NCBI GenBank assembly: GCA_907163345.1
Contig: CAJQUN010000008.1
Span: forward strand, 11,819,691-11,883,690
Length of the DNA stretch: 64,000 nucleotides
Source of the DNA: Haberlea rhodopensis
Lineage: Eukaryota; Streptophyta; Magnoliopsida; Lamiales; Gesneriaceae
Direction of reading: 5' to 3'
Positions 11,521 to 21,993 of the stretch are shown piece after piece. The position numbers and the translations under genes were made by a program. The notes under the pieces were generated by a model. It worked only from the letters and a program-made list of their open reading frames with translations, made no database searches and had not been told where the DNA came from. Position 1 is the first letter of the stretch. Every line of letters begins with the position of its first letter.

Positions 11521-12749
11521 GAGAAAGAACCATGGAACCAATTGTGAGGTATATGGAATATCTGTAATCATTGTTTAATGATTTGATCTTATTGATTATG
11601 GTATCGGTATGGTATCGGTACATGGGAAATGAATTGTTAATCAATGTAATGATTAACTGGTATTCGGAAATTTAATGGTTTCGGTTATTTTGAGAACAGG
11701 AACAGCACAGGGGATCCCGGATGAGGATGATGCCATCCAGGGAGTGTATTTTAATATTCATAGCTTTTACATAGTGTAAATTATGAATTGCAATATTGTG
11801 CTTATTGGATTTGGGATATTGGTATGCTCACCCCGTGTGGGGGCTATCTCTGTTGGGGCAGGTGAATAGGTACAGCAATGGCTTTGGAGTTGAACTCGAG
11901 TTGTTGATTGGAGGTGCTTCCAGGGTCGAAGTACCAGGGCTGGTATTGAGCATGATACTTTATACATTAGATACACGTATACTTATTCGATGCTCGCATG
12001 TGAGCACTATTATGTGTATATAGATTGTATAAAAAGGGCATGGCTTTTCTCTCTTCATTTATTGTTTGTATGCAATTAAATACGGAATTTCTAAATGAAC
12101 TAAGAGCATGTTAGTGTATTATGAGGGTGCATGCTATGTAAATGGTCTTGATTGGGGAATTTGAATATTATGGGGTTCTAATGCAAGAAATTTTATAGAC
12201 GGTATATAATGCTATACTTGCATATGGTTTTCTTCCCCATGATAATGGGATTGTATGCACTAATGACATGGGTTAATACACTAATAACGGGTTAAGGGCA
12301 TGTGTCCTTACATTAGTGGTATCAGAGCAGTGGTTGCTCTTTGGGGCTGTTGAGGGCCTAGGAACACGTTGATGGGAATTGGTAGCACATAATGATGCAT
12401 GATGGTAGTTAGTGTTGTGTGACACAACTATTTTGCTTATGTGTATTTATGATGTGTGGTCATAAATGAAACGGTTATATGTCATGACACTTATGTGACC
12501 GTAATATAACCCATTGTTTATGATTATGAGTGTAGTATAGGGACAACAAAGGAGAGCATCTTTAAATGCATTGAAATACAGGAAGTACTTTGTACCATGG
12601 TTTATGCATTTACTTATTATAATCATATTGTGGAATATGGATTATTATATGCTCATGGTTTGGGATTGTTCCTGTAGGGACGCTATGGCATGAAGGGCTA
12701 AGGTCAGGGTTGATAGACACGAAACGGTAACCTGCATTTTATATACATC

Positions 12750-13480
12750 ATGGATTATGCATTGGGGTTGCATATATACTGGAGTGATGATTTTAATGCT
12801 TTGCCGCTAAATGTTGAAGCGATGGTAAAATTCTGCATGTCACATTTGAAGCGAGGTGCATTAAAATACACTCATGGCGATGTATATTGGATTATGGACT
12901 ATGCATTGTGGTTGCATGTATATTGGAGTGATGATTTTAATGCTTTGCCGCTAAATGTTGAAGCGAGGGTATTGCCGCAAGTCACATTTGAAGCGAGGTG
13001 CATTAAAATACACTCATTGTGGTTACATATATATTGGAGTGATGCTTTTAATGCTTTGCCGCTAAATGTTGAAGCGAGGGTATTGCCGCATGTCACATTT
13101 GAAGTGAGGTGCATTAAAATACACTCATTGTGGTTACATATATATTGGAGTGATGATTTTAATGCTTTGCCGCTAAATGTTGAAGCGAGGGTATTGCCGC
13201 ATGTCACATTTGAAGCGAGGTGCATTAAAATACACTCATTGTGGTTACATATATATTGGAGTGATGATTGTAATTCTTTGCCGCTAAATGTTGAAGCGAG
13301 GGTATTGCCGCATGTCACATTTGAAGCGAGGTGCATTAAAATACACTCATTGTAGTTACATATATATTGGAGTGATGATTTTAATGCTTTGCCGCTAAAT
13401 GTTGAAGCGGGGGTATTGCCACATGTCACATTTGAAGCGAGGTGCATTAAAATACACTCATAGTGATGTATATTGGGATA
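12750..13480. repeat. 111-bp tandem array
   Basis: TTGGAGTGATGATTTTAATG recurs at about 12777, 12919, 13033, 13144, 13252 and 13365; the spacing is about 142 bases once and then 111 bases. Each unit contains TTGCCGCTAAATGTTGAAGC and TTGCCGCATGTCACATTTGA. Because 111 is a multiple of three, both strands stay open (201 codons on plus, 257 on minus), but the repetition explains these frames and they are not genes. Confidence 0.9.
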
Positions 13481-13549
13481 TGGAATATGCATTGTGTTGC
13501 AGGTATAGATGGATGCTTGGTGAACATCCCATGAGTCGTTGTTATGGAC

Positions 13550-14030
13550 GAGTGATGATTTTAAATGCTTTGCCGCTGTCACTTGACGCGATGATAGAAT
13601 ACTTGCCGCTGTCATATCGTAGCGAGGAAAGAATATTTGCCGCCAAATGTTGAAGCGAGGGCATTGCCGCATGTCGCATTTGAGCGAGGTTATTCAATGC
13701 CGCTGATATGTCGAAGCGAGGGGTATTAGTACCGCGGTCATGACAAGCGAGGTGCATTAAAATACACTGCTGTAACAAGACTAGGGATCAGCTATTCTAT
13801 TGGCGATGGTTTATGCCACCGGGTATTTATAGCGATGGTTCATTCCGCTATTCTATTGGCGATGGTTTATGCCGCTGGGTATTCATAGCGATGCTTCATT
13901 CCGCTACATCTATGGCGATGGTTTATACCGCCAGGTATCTATATAGTGATGGTACATTCCGCTGATTCTATGGCGATGATTCATACCGCCGGATATCTAT
14001 AGAGTTGATTATGCCGCTATGTACATAACA
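13550..14030. repeat. Degenerate CCGCT / AGCGAGG and GGCGATGG repeat field
   Basis: After the regular array, TTGCCGC and AAGCGAGG motifs continue irregularly to 13760. From 13800 to 14000 a roughly 45-base unit follows, in which GGCGATGGTTTATGCCGC alternates with TAGCGATGGTTCATTCCGC. In every unit CCGCT or CCGC pairs with a nearby AGCG. The same unit reappears at 59400-59525. Confidence 0.75.
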
Positions 14031-14164
14031 CAGGATCACGCCGCCTTCAAGCGATTGGTGCTGCTTGCATACCACTGTTGGGTGATGGATACAGGTATAC
14101 CGCTATCTTGTTAGCAATGAGGTATGGTATATTACCGTTTTATTGGCATTATTATGGATGGCAT

Positions 14165-14590
14165 GCGTTGATCCTAGGACTTTCAAGGAGATGATGTTGG
14201 ACATCGATCCGGGACATTAGTAAGATGTCATAAGATTCGAAATCGACTCCATGTACTCTAATAAGGTATGGACCTTAGCAGATCCTCTCGAGGGAATTGT
14301 TCCCATCGGCTGCAAATGGATCTATAAGTGAATGCTTGGAGTGGATGGGAAGGTAGAGATCTTCAAAGCTAGACTGGTGAGAAAAGGTTATTCTCATAGG
14401 CAAAGAGTTGTCTGTGATAAACTTTTCATCGGTTGTGATTCTAAAGTATATTCGAATTTTATTAGCTATATCTGCATATTTTGAATATGATATATGACAA
14501 ATGGATGTGAAGACAAGTTTCTGAATGGTGACATTGAGGTAGAAATGTAGCAGCCAGAGGTGTTCCCAACTACTGGGAGTGAGCAAAATA
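14165..14590 (+). pseudogene. Copia C1 reverse transcriptase, first part
   Basis: Translation gives DPRTFKE, EIDSMYSNKVWTLADPLEGI, then GCKWIYK, a stop, and KARLVRKGYSHRQ; further on DVKTSFLNGDIE is legible in pieces. These match the start of the Ty1/copia reverse transcriptase. Multiple stops and frameshifts make it non-functional. The frame breaks off at 14590, where a solo LTR begins, and resumes at 16832 with a KxFANS.CPFIGLRRSP stretch, the site of the usual LYGLKQ motif. Confidence 0.75.
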
Positions 14591-16831
14591 TGTGATATCT
14601 GGAAATTATATGTTAATCTCTGAGTGATTATAATCCTTAATGGATTTTTTATGTGGTAATTATGAGATAATTATGGTGTTGAGACTCCCAAGGGTTTTAA
14701 TCCGGTATCGGGGTTGTTGGATCCAAGGGTAGAGATTTTATTCTCATTGAGGTGTTAAACCTTGGAGTTGTGTTTGTAGTGGGATCTGGAGTCTGGGGAA
14801 CTTTGACTGAGGTTTGTGATGTAATTGAGTGAGTGTGAGATAATTATTGAACACATATGATTTTTAATGAGTTTTGTTACGAGTATTTGAAACTCGGGTT
14901 TTTGGAGCCTTGGTACTATAGTGTTCAACCATTCCCCACTTCTCTCCCTCTCTCCTCCCCTCTTGCGCCCCTCTCCTCTCCCCATCTCCCCCTTTTCTAT
15001 TTTCTTCTCCCATGAAGAAGAATCGATTGTGGCTCGATTCCAGATGGATTTTCGAGCAGATAATTGGGTACCGTTATCTAAGTTTTGATAGTAGTTTTGT
15101 TGAATTTGGTTAAGTACAGTTATGAGTTTGTGTTTTGGGAGATTTAAAAGAATTGTTAACTTGATTTTTTTGGTGTTTTTATTGAGTTTAAATGGAGTTT
15201 TTGAAGTGTTGAGGGTATTGGGGGTGTTAGATTTGAGTTTGGGTATGAAAAACATCATTGAAGCAAAAACATTTCGGAAGATCACATGTCGCGGTCGATC
15301 ACGGTGTTGGCACTGATTGATCACGACATATCGCTGAAATTTGCTGACGATGAACAATGCTCGCGATTGATCGCGAGGAAGCAGTGGATTATGCCGATCG
15401 ATCAGCGCTGAGTGGTGATCGATCGCGAAGGCTTGAATTTTGGCAGTAAGATCTCGCGATCGATCGCTAGAAAACGGCGATCGATCGCCACCCTAGTTTT
15501 GTTGTTTTTGAATTATTTTGAAAAGTTGGGATTTTGGAACTGTAATATTTATGGTAGATTTTCATTATGGTATCTACATTCCAATGAAAATATTACATGT
15601 TAAAATGAAGTGGCTTGAGTCGAACTTTAAATAAGATGTATTACTCGATCGAGTTAATTAATAACCCAATGAACATAGAATAAAATGGGATGCCTTGAGT
15701 AGTATACATGACTTCAGTAATTGTGATTATTCATCGTGTTAGGATGATGTATTTGGAGGTTGAGTATGTGCTTGAGTATGTGATTGTGTGCACACAATTG
15801 ATTGTGAGTTATTAACTGTGTATAGCGGATAATTCACTGGATCACTGGGCAAAGGCAAGGATTGGCTCTTGCTATTGGACTATAAGGAACGTATAACGTA
15901 CGAGCATAGTTTAATATTTATTATCATTGTTAGATGAATAATATATTATTGTTGCAATGAGTAGTATGTGTTGAGAATTATGGTAATGCCGCTGTTGAGC
16001 GAGCAATGCGTATGAGACTGCCGTTGTTGAGCGTGCGAGAGGTTAGAATGATGCCGCTGTTGAGCGAGTGATGTGATACGATGTGATGAGATCGTGAAAT
16101 CATTAATTGAAATATATTTGATTTCTGTGAATCGTTATTATAATGATTGATTATGGAATTGGCGGTTTGAGCATGAGTTTAGTTAATCAATGTAATGAGT
16201 AACTGATTTTAGAGTTTGATGATTTTTGTCATTGTGAGAACATGAATAGCATGTGAGATCCCATATGGTAACGGTACATACATGGAGTACTTTTCTGACT
16301 TTACAGCTTTATATTATGTAAATTATGAATTGTGATATTGATGATATTGAGATTGTGCTATTGGTATGCTCACCCCGTGTAGGGGCTGTTTCTGTTGAAA
16401 CATGTAGAACAGGTACAATATTGGCTCTGGAGATGAGTTCGAGCTGTTGAATGTGAATGCTTCTGGGGCTGAGGTACCAATATTGGTATTGGGTAACGTG
16501 TTTATACAATAGATACACATTTATTTATTCAATGTTCTTTTGTGAGCATTCCCATATGTGTATATGGGTTGTGTAAAGGTTGTGAGATTTCTCTTTTCAT
16601 GTATGATTTGCATGCAATTAATTAAGGAGAATTGCATGATGAATTGAGAATATGATATTGGTGCATTATACAGTGTATACTTGTGCTAGTTGGATTGTAT
16701 TGGGAACTGAATGAGAAGAGGATTAATATCAAAAATTTATAGTGGTCATGGCATTGCTAGTGAAGCATGTATAAGAATTCCCTATATGTGATAATGCACT
16801 AATAGCAGGTTAAGGACATGTGGTCCTTACA
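14591..16831 (+). mobile_element. 2.24-kb solo LTR inserted in copia C1 reverse transcriptase
   Basis: Begins TGTGATATCTGG and ends TGGTCCTTACA. The copia frame is interrupted exactly here and continues after it. The flanking pentamers are AAATA and AAATG, a target duplication with one change. The LTR is colinear with 10126-12312 over its whole length but clearly diverged. It carries its own GATCGATCG cluster (15290-15495) and CCGCTGTTGAGCG hairpins (15985-16075). The intact reading of the copia sequence across it shows that it is a separate insertion and not the partner of the LTR at 10126. Confidence 0.8.
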
Positions 16832-17950
16832 AAATGTTTGCAAACTCGAGATGTCCATTTATAGGTCTAAGAAGGAGTCCCGAAGTTCGAACTTCCGTTT
16901 TGATAACATTATCAAAGTGTTTGGTTTTTATTGAAAATAAGTATCATGTGTGTACGTTAGTGAGAGCGCGTTATATATGTAATGCTATAAGTCGATGATA
17001 TACTGCTCATTGTGAATGATATTGGATTAATCGATTAAAGTATGGTTATCTACTAATTTCTCCATGAAAGATTTGGGAGAAATGTCATACGTGCTTGGCA
17101 TAAGGATCTATAGGGATAGATCTAAAGGATGCTTGAAATCTCTCAATCTACGTACATAAACACTGTCCTAAAAGGGTTTAGCATGGAATAGTCGAAAAAT
17201 GAGTTACTTCACCATATGTCATAGTATTCATCTCTCGAGTCAATATGTCTTAAAATTGATGAGGAGAGAGAAAATATTACATTGGTACCTTATGTTTCGA
17301 TATTTAATAGCACAATGTAGGATATGTTATGTACTTGGCCTGATGTATGTTCTTAGTGCAATGAGCAAACATCAGGCAGATCCATGTGAAGGTCACTTGA
17401 AAACTGTGAAAATAATCCCCAAGTACTTATGAAGAACTTAGGATATGTTCATGGTTTTTTGGATCTGTAAGTGGAGAAATAAAAGTTGAAGGCTAAGTTG
17501 ATGCTGGCTTTTCAGTCGGATGTATATGATTCCAATCTACATTTTGACTTGTATTTAAGCTTAATGATGATATTGCTCTTGGAAACGTTCAAAGCAAGAC
17601 ACCACATCGGATTCCACCACTGAAGATGAATTACATTGCAGCATACGATGCAGCAAAATTGCAGTTTGGATATGAAAATTCATCCAAGAGTTGGGTGTAA
17701 TTTCTAGTGTGGTTGACACAGTCCATGTCTACTGTGACAACAGTTGAGCTATTATGAATAGCCAAGATCTCACCAATATCCAAATATATATTGAGAAAAT
17801 ACCATCTAATGAGAGAGATGGTAGATACGACACTATTATCAAGAGAATTGCTTCAACGGAAAAATATACTGAATCCACTGACAAAGCCTTTACAACGATT
17901 GATGTCTGTAAGACATCTTGGGGAGATGGTCTTGAGACACATGAGTAGTT
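16832..17950 (+). pseudogene. Copia C1 reverse transcriptase end and RNase H, decayed
   Basis: Recognisable pieces in order are FSMKDLGEMSYVLGIRIYRD (about 17060-17125, several frames), CHSIHLSSQYV (17217), LSAMSKHQADPCEGHLKTVK (near 17355), a degenerate SKQDTTSDSTTE segment (near 17590) and KAFTTIDVCKTSWGDGLETH at the end. They follow the order reverse transcriptase, connection, RNase H of copia polyproteins. Stops occur every few dozen codons. Confidence 0.7.
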
Positions 17951-19479
17951 GACTTTGGAAAAGTGAAAGATATTGTTGTCATATGTGATTTAAGTAAATC
18001 AATAGTTGATTGATTGTACTTGTAATCTTATTACAATAAATCTTTGTTTGAATATTAATATATATGGCAGTTCTTCATCTGTTTACCCATGCATCATGCG
18101 GCATCGATGAAGTCCATGAGATTGCTATAGTCTGTAGAATGTGGTTACACATATGATGGTGACCATGAAATATATTCTGGACTGTTATTTCTAAATGTTC
18201 CTGATCGACGAGCCTTCGAGAATGGGATATCAATATATGCTCGTTAAATACTGGTATTCATGATGTGCCTAGTGTAGTGCACCTCGTTTCATCGGCGTTG
18301 GCTGGAGAAGTCAACACACATGAATAGGTGCTCATTAGGAATGAGTTCACTGAACGACCCTACTCGGAATTCTATAAGTGGTTACCATTTGTCGAGTATA
18401 GAATTCCTAGTCATAGTCGTGCACCATTACTCCCCATGACCCGAGGCATCTTTGAGGTCTTGACAGATAGTTGTGTACTTTGACTTAATGACTTATCAAA
18501 TGTGGGTCATAAAGTTGTTATTTTGGGTATTCAGTCTACATCCGAATCTGAAGAAGTGGAGAATACCGCGACTGGAGAAGAAGGCCTTGTCCCCTGTGGG
18601 TAGTAACCTCCTTCTTTTTCCAAATCGCATTTATATCATTCTTGACTAGTATTTTCTCCTTTCAACATGAAGAAGAGAACATAAAAATGTTGTCAGAGGC
18701 ATATGATTGACGTTGGGGATTCACCACTGGTCTTGATGAACCCGGATGTCCTATGTGTTTTTCTGTATATGATTCAAGGTATCTCTGGCCAGAGTGGGTA
18801 GTGCTTGTGAAAAAATAGTTTTTTTCATATATGCACACAATGAATCATATAATGGGAAACAAATACATAGTTATTGAAATCATAAGGGGCCTCGACCAAC
18901 CAATGTCCTAGATTCAATCGGGACATACAAGTGAAAGGAATGTACTGCATGCTAACTATGACGGACAGGTTCTCGTACCATTGCTAGTCATTTGTATCTA
19001 GGTCTTCGTGAAGCGCAGATGCTAGGCGCTACCCAAGATCAGTAGGTTGTTGCTGGAATTATATTTCGGTCATTGTTTATTAAAGGAGTTTAATTGACAA
19101 TGGGGCATGTAGGGTAAGCCCAAAGAAGTTGTTTGACTTCTAAAATCACAAAGGTTGTGATCCTACTGTTATGATACACTTGAGCCTCGCTGGGTCACAA
19201 TCAACCGGCCGCCGATCTATCAAAGAGAATTGAGTCTTAAATGTTAAGTGCTCAAATTGAGTGATTTAGAAGATATGAATTTTATTTTTGAAAGCTGCTC
19301 ACTTTAGTGGAGTTTCTATATTTGAAAATATTTCATTTATAGACAGTTTCTAAAATTAAAACGTTTGATATATTATGTCATAATTATGTACATTAGTAGT
19401 ACATCAAGTTGTTCAATTGGATTGACTAACTTGGATTATGATTTTGGTGTTTTGTGTTGGCTTTTGGGCAAGTGTGAGA
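17951..19479 (+). other. Non-coding 3' spacer of C1
   Basis: About 1.5 kb between the RNase H remnant and the right LTR with no open frame of note. Many copia elements have such a spacer. A purine/G-rich tract near 19462 (CTTTTGGGCAAGTG) may be the remnant of the polypurine tract. Confidence 0.5.
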
Positions 19480-19763
19480 CTTTTAGCATATGATGTCCTA
19501 CAAGCCAATAAACCAATAGTTTGCCAGTTGGGCCCTAAGAATCCTAGTCCAAATATGACTCAAACTCATCTATAAATAAGTGATTCATCTCTAGGTTATA
19601 GACACAATTCCAATATACTCTCGTAGAAATGCTCACATCAACTAGCACCGGTGTTAGCCTGGATATCTTGTCAGGTTGATTGGACTCGAGGGATCAACAC
19701 TATCAGATTTACGTCGGTGAACGGTAATCACTTTTCGTGCATTGTATTTGATATTTGCATGTT

Positions 19764-19764
<1 letters not shown>
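19480..19764 (+). repeat. 3' LTR of copia C1, truncated
   Basis: Colinear with 5156-5420 (same ATCTATAAATAAGTGATTCA and GGTTGATTGGACTCGAGGGA blocks) with many substitutions. Homology stops at GTTAATATAT; the last roughly 100 bases of the LTR are missing and replaced by a TA/TG microsatellite (19760-19805). The left edge at about 19480 is estimated from the tract before it. Confidence 0.7.
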
Positions 19765-19794
<30 letters not shown>

Positions 19795-20617
19795 GTGTGT
19801 GTGTGTTGTAAATTCTGAGATATGACGACAAAATAAATTTTCTGCAAACTACGGGTTTTTTCACGCGATCTTACTTCATCGCTTACGTTGTTTGGCCGTA
19901 ATAAAAAAAATTAATTTTTTTTATTACGGCTGCTGAGTTAGTAAACATACATGTTCATACTCCATAAATTAATTTTAAGGTTGTATCCTACAAACATCAT
20001 ACATTAGACACTTCCCCTTGACTCATATTAATGTCTTTAAAAAAACTTCTACATTTAATTTTGTTAATTTCAAAACATTTAATCAAGATATATAATATAT
20101 TCAGAGTTTGCACATTTTTTCAAATCGATTTATATGAAAGACTAATCATATTTTTATTACAACGACAATTTTAACACCATTTAATTTGTAGGATCAAGCA
20201 CCACTTATCAATGCAACTCAAACTTTTAAACCATACAACAACTTTCGATCGCTCTCCAAAAAAAGGGCAATTATTACCTCCCTACAAACTATTCCAGGTA
20301 CAAATTTGATTTTTAAAACATTATCGAGAATGAGAAGCAAAATTTATAATTTATGAGTGGTGAAATGAAAAGGTTAATCATATAAGTTTCTACTGAAGAA
20401 ACAATAAAATTTATTTCATTTCCTTAATTCTCGAAGGTCAACAATTATATCAAGTCAAATCATCTAACTGCCCAAACGAATGTGATTGTAGATCATGTGC
20501 TACTTTTGATTGAAGTAAAATATGATTTTTTTTTAAAAATTATAGAAAATTTAACCTGACTCAGTTGTATTCAATAGATATTCGTTAAATGTTTATATAT
20601 TGTAGTCGTCAGTCATC
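19765..20617. other. Intergenic DNA upstream of the zinc-finger gene
   Basis: AT-rich with no open frame. It contains a TA/TG microsatellite at 19765-19806 and a perfect 36-base palindrome at 19895-19930. The last few hundred bases are the presumed promoter of the zinc-finger gene. Confidence 0.6.
19895..19930. repeat. Perfect 36-base palindrome
   Basis: The left arm GCCGTAATAAAAAAAATT (19895-19912) is followed directly by its exact reverse complement (19913-19930), with no loop. It may be the core of a small decayed inverted-repeat element, since the surrounding 19840-19990 looks like repeat DNA. Confidence 0.95.
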
Positions 20618-20625
20618 TATAAATA
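20618..20625 (+). promoter_or_regulatory. TATA box of the zinc-finger gene
   Basis: TATAAATA lies 77 bases before the ATG at 20695. It implies transcription starting near 20650 and a short 5' leader, and argues against an earlier start. Confidence 0.7.
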
Positions 20626-20694
20626 GTCATATGTGATGAAAACAAACAATTAAACTTGAAAAGAAAAAAATCAACAACCAAAACCACATTCATA

Positions 20695-21297
20695 ATGAAG
20701 AGAAGCATATCACAAGAAACTGTTATTGATGACGAGGATACAAAAAGCATTGCTAATTGCCTTATATTATTATCTGGTTGCAGTGATGGAGGAGAGTCAA
20801 TGAACCGCTTGTTCAAGTGCAAGACATGTAACCGGCGATTCACATCGTTCCAAGCGTTGGGTGGCCACCGTGCCAGCCACAAGAAGCTGAGACTCACGGC
20901 GGCAGCTGGCGACTCGCCCCCGGCGAAGCCAAGAACCCATGAATGCTCCATATGTGGTGTAGAATATGCAATAGGGCAAGCACTTGGAGGTCATATGAGG
21001 AGACAAAGAGTAGCCATTAATAATGAACAAAACTTACATCCCTTGCCTACTTCCTTGCCACAGAATACAAATAATGGCAAGAGAATTTTTAGTGTTTATT
21101 TGAACTTGACTCCATTGGAAAATAAGTTCTGTTACCCTGGTAAAAGTATGGACTCTGCAAGACCTGACTTGGGCGAGACCTCTACCATGGCCACCCTCAG
21201 GTCGGCCTCAGGAAGATCTCCACCTTGGCCACCCCAGGTCGGCACGAGGATGACCTCCAGCTCGGCCTCGGAAAGATCTCCACCTTGGCCACCCTAG
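20695..21297 (+). CDS. C2H2 zinc-finger repressor of the ZAT11/ZAT12 type, C-terminus altered by a solo LTR
   Basis: Single-exon plant C1-2i zinc-finger protein, presumably nuclear and stress-responsive like its relatives. The start is the ATG at 20695, because the frame further upstream has only a TTG. Finger 1 reads FKCKTCNRRF then SFQALGGHRASH (C-x2-C, H-x3-H). Finger 2 reads CSICGVEY then IGQALGGHMRRQR: the last zinc-binding His is Gln, so this finger may not fold normally. An EAR-type repression motif, LNLTPLE, follows. At codon 145 the frame enters an inserted LTR (21130) and runs 55 codons into its GC-rich repeats, giving 200 residues. Before the insertion the frame would have stopped at 22021, giving 154 residues, the usual size of the family. 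It may still be expressed with a foreign tail. Confidence 0.85.
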   Translation: MKRSISQETVIDDEDTKSIANCLILLSGCSDGGESMNRLFKCKTCNRRFTSFQALGGHRASHKKLRLTAAAGDSPPAKPRTHECSICGVEYAIGQALGGHMRRQRVAINNEQNLHPLPTSLPQNTNNGKRIFSVYLNLTPLENKFCYPGKSMDSARPDLGETSTMATLRSASGRSPPWPPQVGTRMTSSSASERSPPWPP

Positions 21298-21988
21298 GTC
21301 GGCCACGAGGATGACCTCCAGCTCGGCCTCGGGAAGATCTCCACCTCGGCCACCCCAGCTCGGCCGCGTGGATGACTTTCACCTTGGCCACCCCAGGTCG
21401 GCCTCGAGGATGACCTCCACCTCGGCCACCCCCAGGTCGGCTTCCAGGAAGATCTACACCTGAGGAGTGATCTCATAAATCAGAGGCACAAAACATATCT
21501 CCGTACACGAATAATATCTTAAAAGCTGCAGAAATCGTACAAAGAGTGCAATAGTTGTCTGTAGTCCCCAGCACTCGGACTCTGACCACTACCTTCAGCA
21601 TTAGACAATGTCCCCTAGACCTTGGGTAGGTAGTTACAGGTTGTCTCCTCCATTCTCATATAAATACCAGATAACTCTCACCAAGCAGAGGGGGATTTTC
21701 CATGAGAGCAGACAGGGGGAAAAGAGAGCATGTCTCCTTCCTCCTCAAGAACAAGCAGCAGCCGAGGTCTTCCCCCTTCACCATTTTCATTTCTTAGCTC
21801 ATTTCTTGTAAAGAAGACACTGTAAATCACACACTTGTTTATATTGAAATTTATATCGGACTATGTCCCGTGGTTTTTCCCCATCTTTTGGGGTTTTTCA
21901 CGTAAAAAATCTGGTCTCATTTACTTTTTGTATATTGTTTGGTGCTCGGATGAAATACACGTCTACCCTACCAAAATCCGAGGCAACA
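21130..21988 (+). mobile_element. 859-bp solo LTR in the zinc-finger gene
   Basis: Starts TGTTACCCTGG and ends GAGGCAACA, flanked on both sides by the pentamer AGTTC (21125-21129 and 21989-21993). A TATA-like CATATAAATACC lies at 21657 and the right part contains a TTTTTCACGTAAAAAATCTG segment typical in look of LTR ends. No internal region or second LTR is present, so it is a solo LTR left by recombination. It is inserted in the sense orientation 9 codons before the former stop codon. Confidence 0.85.
21150..21465. repeat. GC-rich ~60-bp tandem repeats inside the solo LTR
   Basis: GGAAGATCTCCACCTTGGCC and variants recur at about 21211, 21271 and 21333, each followed by CACCCCAGGTCGGCC and ACGAGGATGACCTCCA; degraded units continue to 21465. 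In the zinc-finger frame they encode repeated RSPPWPP. GC content is far above that of the surroundings. Confidence 0.85.
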
Positions 21989-21993
21989 AGTTC

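Larger units (their letters stand above)
10126..12312 (+). repeat. 2.19-kb LTR (copy 1) with adjoining primer site
   Basis: Begins TGTGATGCCCGGGAG and ends GTCCTTACA. Four bases later, at 12317, comes TGGTATCAGAGCAG, a tRNA-Met primer site, so this is a 5' LTR. It is colinear with the LTR at 14591-16831. Shared blocks include GATAATTATTGAAAACA-type sequence with ATGATTTTTAATGAG, a pyrimidine-rich tract (10490-10560 against 14930-15010), GATCGATCG clusters, AACGTACGAGCATAG-like sequence, CCGCTGTTGAGCG hairpins and GGTATGCTCACCCCGTGT. CTATATATACCAAG at 10454 may be its TATA box. The base pairs before it are CACTG. No right-hand LTR with the same duplication was found. Confidence 0.8.
12313..14164 (+). 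mobile_element. Internal region of the long-LTR element, non-coding and repeat-filled
   Basis: This stretch follows the 5' LTR at 10126 and its primer site. I find no gag or pol motif in either strand. It consists of about 440 bases of unique AT-rich DNA, the 111-bp array (12750-13480), then degenerate shorter units with TGCCGC and AGCGA motifs to about 14030, and runs into copia C1 reverse-transcriptase sequence near 14165. This is the profile of a non-autonomous, large non-coding LTR element whose right half is lost. Confidence 0.6.
5156..19764 (+). mobile_element. Decayed Ty1/copia element C1, heavily disrupted by other elements
   Basis: The outer limits are the paired LTR copies at 5156-5518 and about 19480-19764. 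A tRNA-Met primer site follows the left LTR. The right half holds recognisable but degenerate copia reverse transcriptase and RNase H (14165-14590 and 16832-17950) followed by a 1.5-kb non-coding stretch before the right LTR. No gag or integrase was found between the leader and the reverse transcriptase. That interval is occupied by long-LTR sequence (about 6475-14160), so these genes were deleted or replaced. The 3' LTR breaks off into a TA/TG repeat at 19764. Confidence 0.75.

Noticed and set aside
12899..13672. 257-codon open frame on the minus strand
   Set aside because: It exists only because the 111-bp repeat unit is a multiple of three; its protein is the repeat itself.
14755..15357. 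200-codon open frame on minus
   Set aside because: Lies antisense within the solo LTR, low-complexity composition, no family resemblance.
10126..16831. Single 6.7-kb LTR element with both long LTRs
   Set aside because: Copia coding sequence is continuous across the second LTR and the flanking pentamers do not match (CACTG against AAATG).
20656..20694. Earlier start of the zinc-finger protein
   Set aside because: The first codon there is TTG, and the TATA box at 20618 leaves almost no leader; the ATG at 20695 is preferred.
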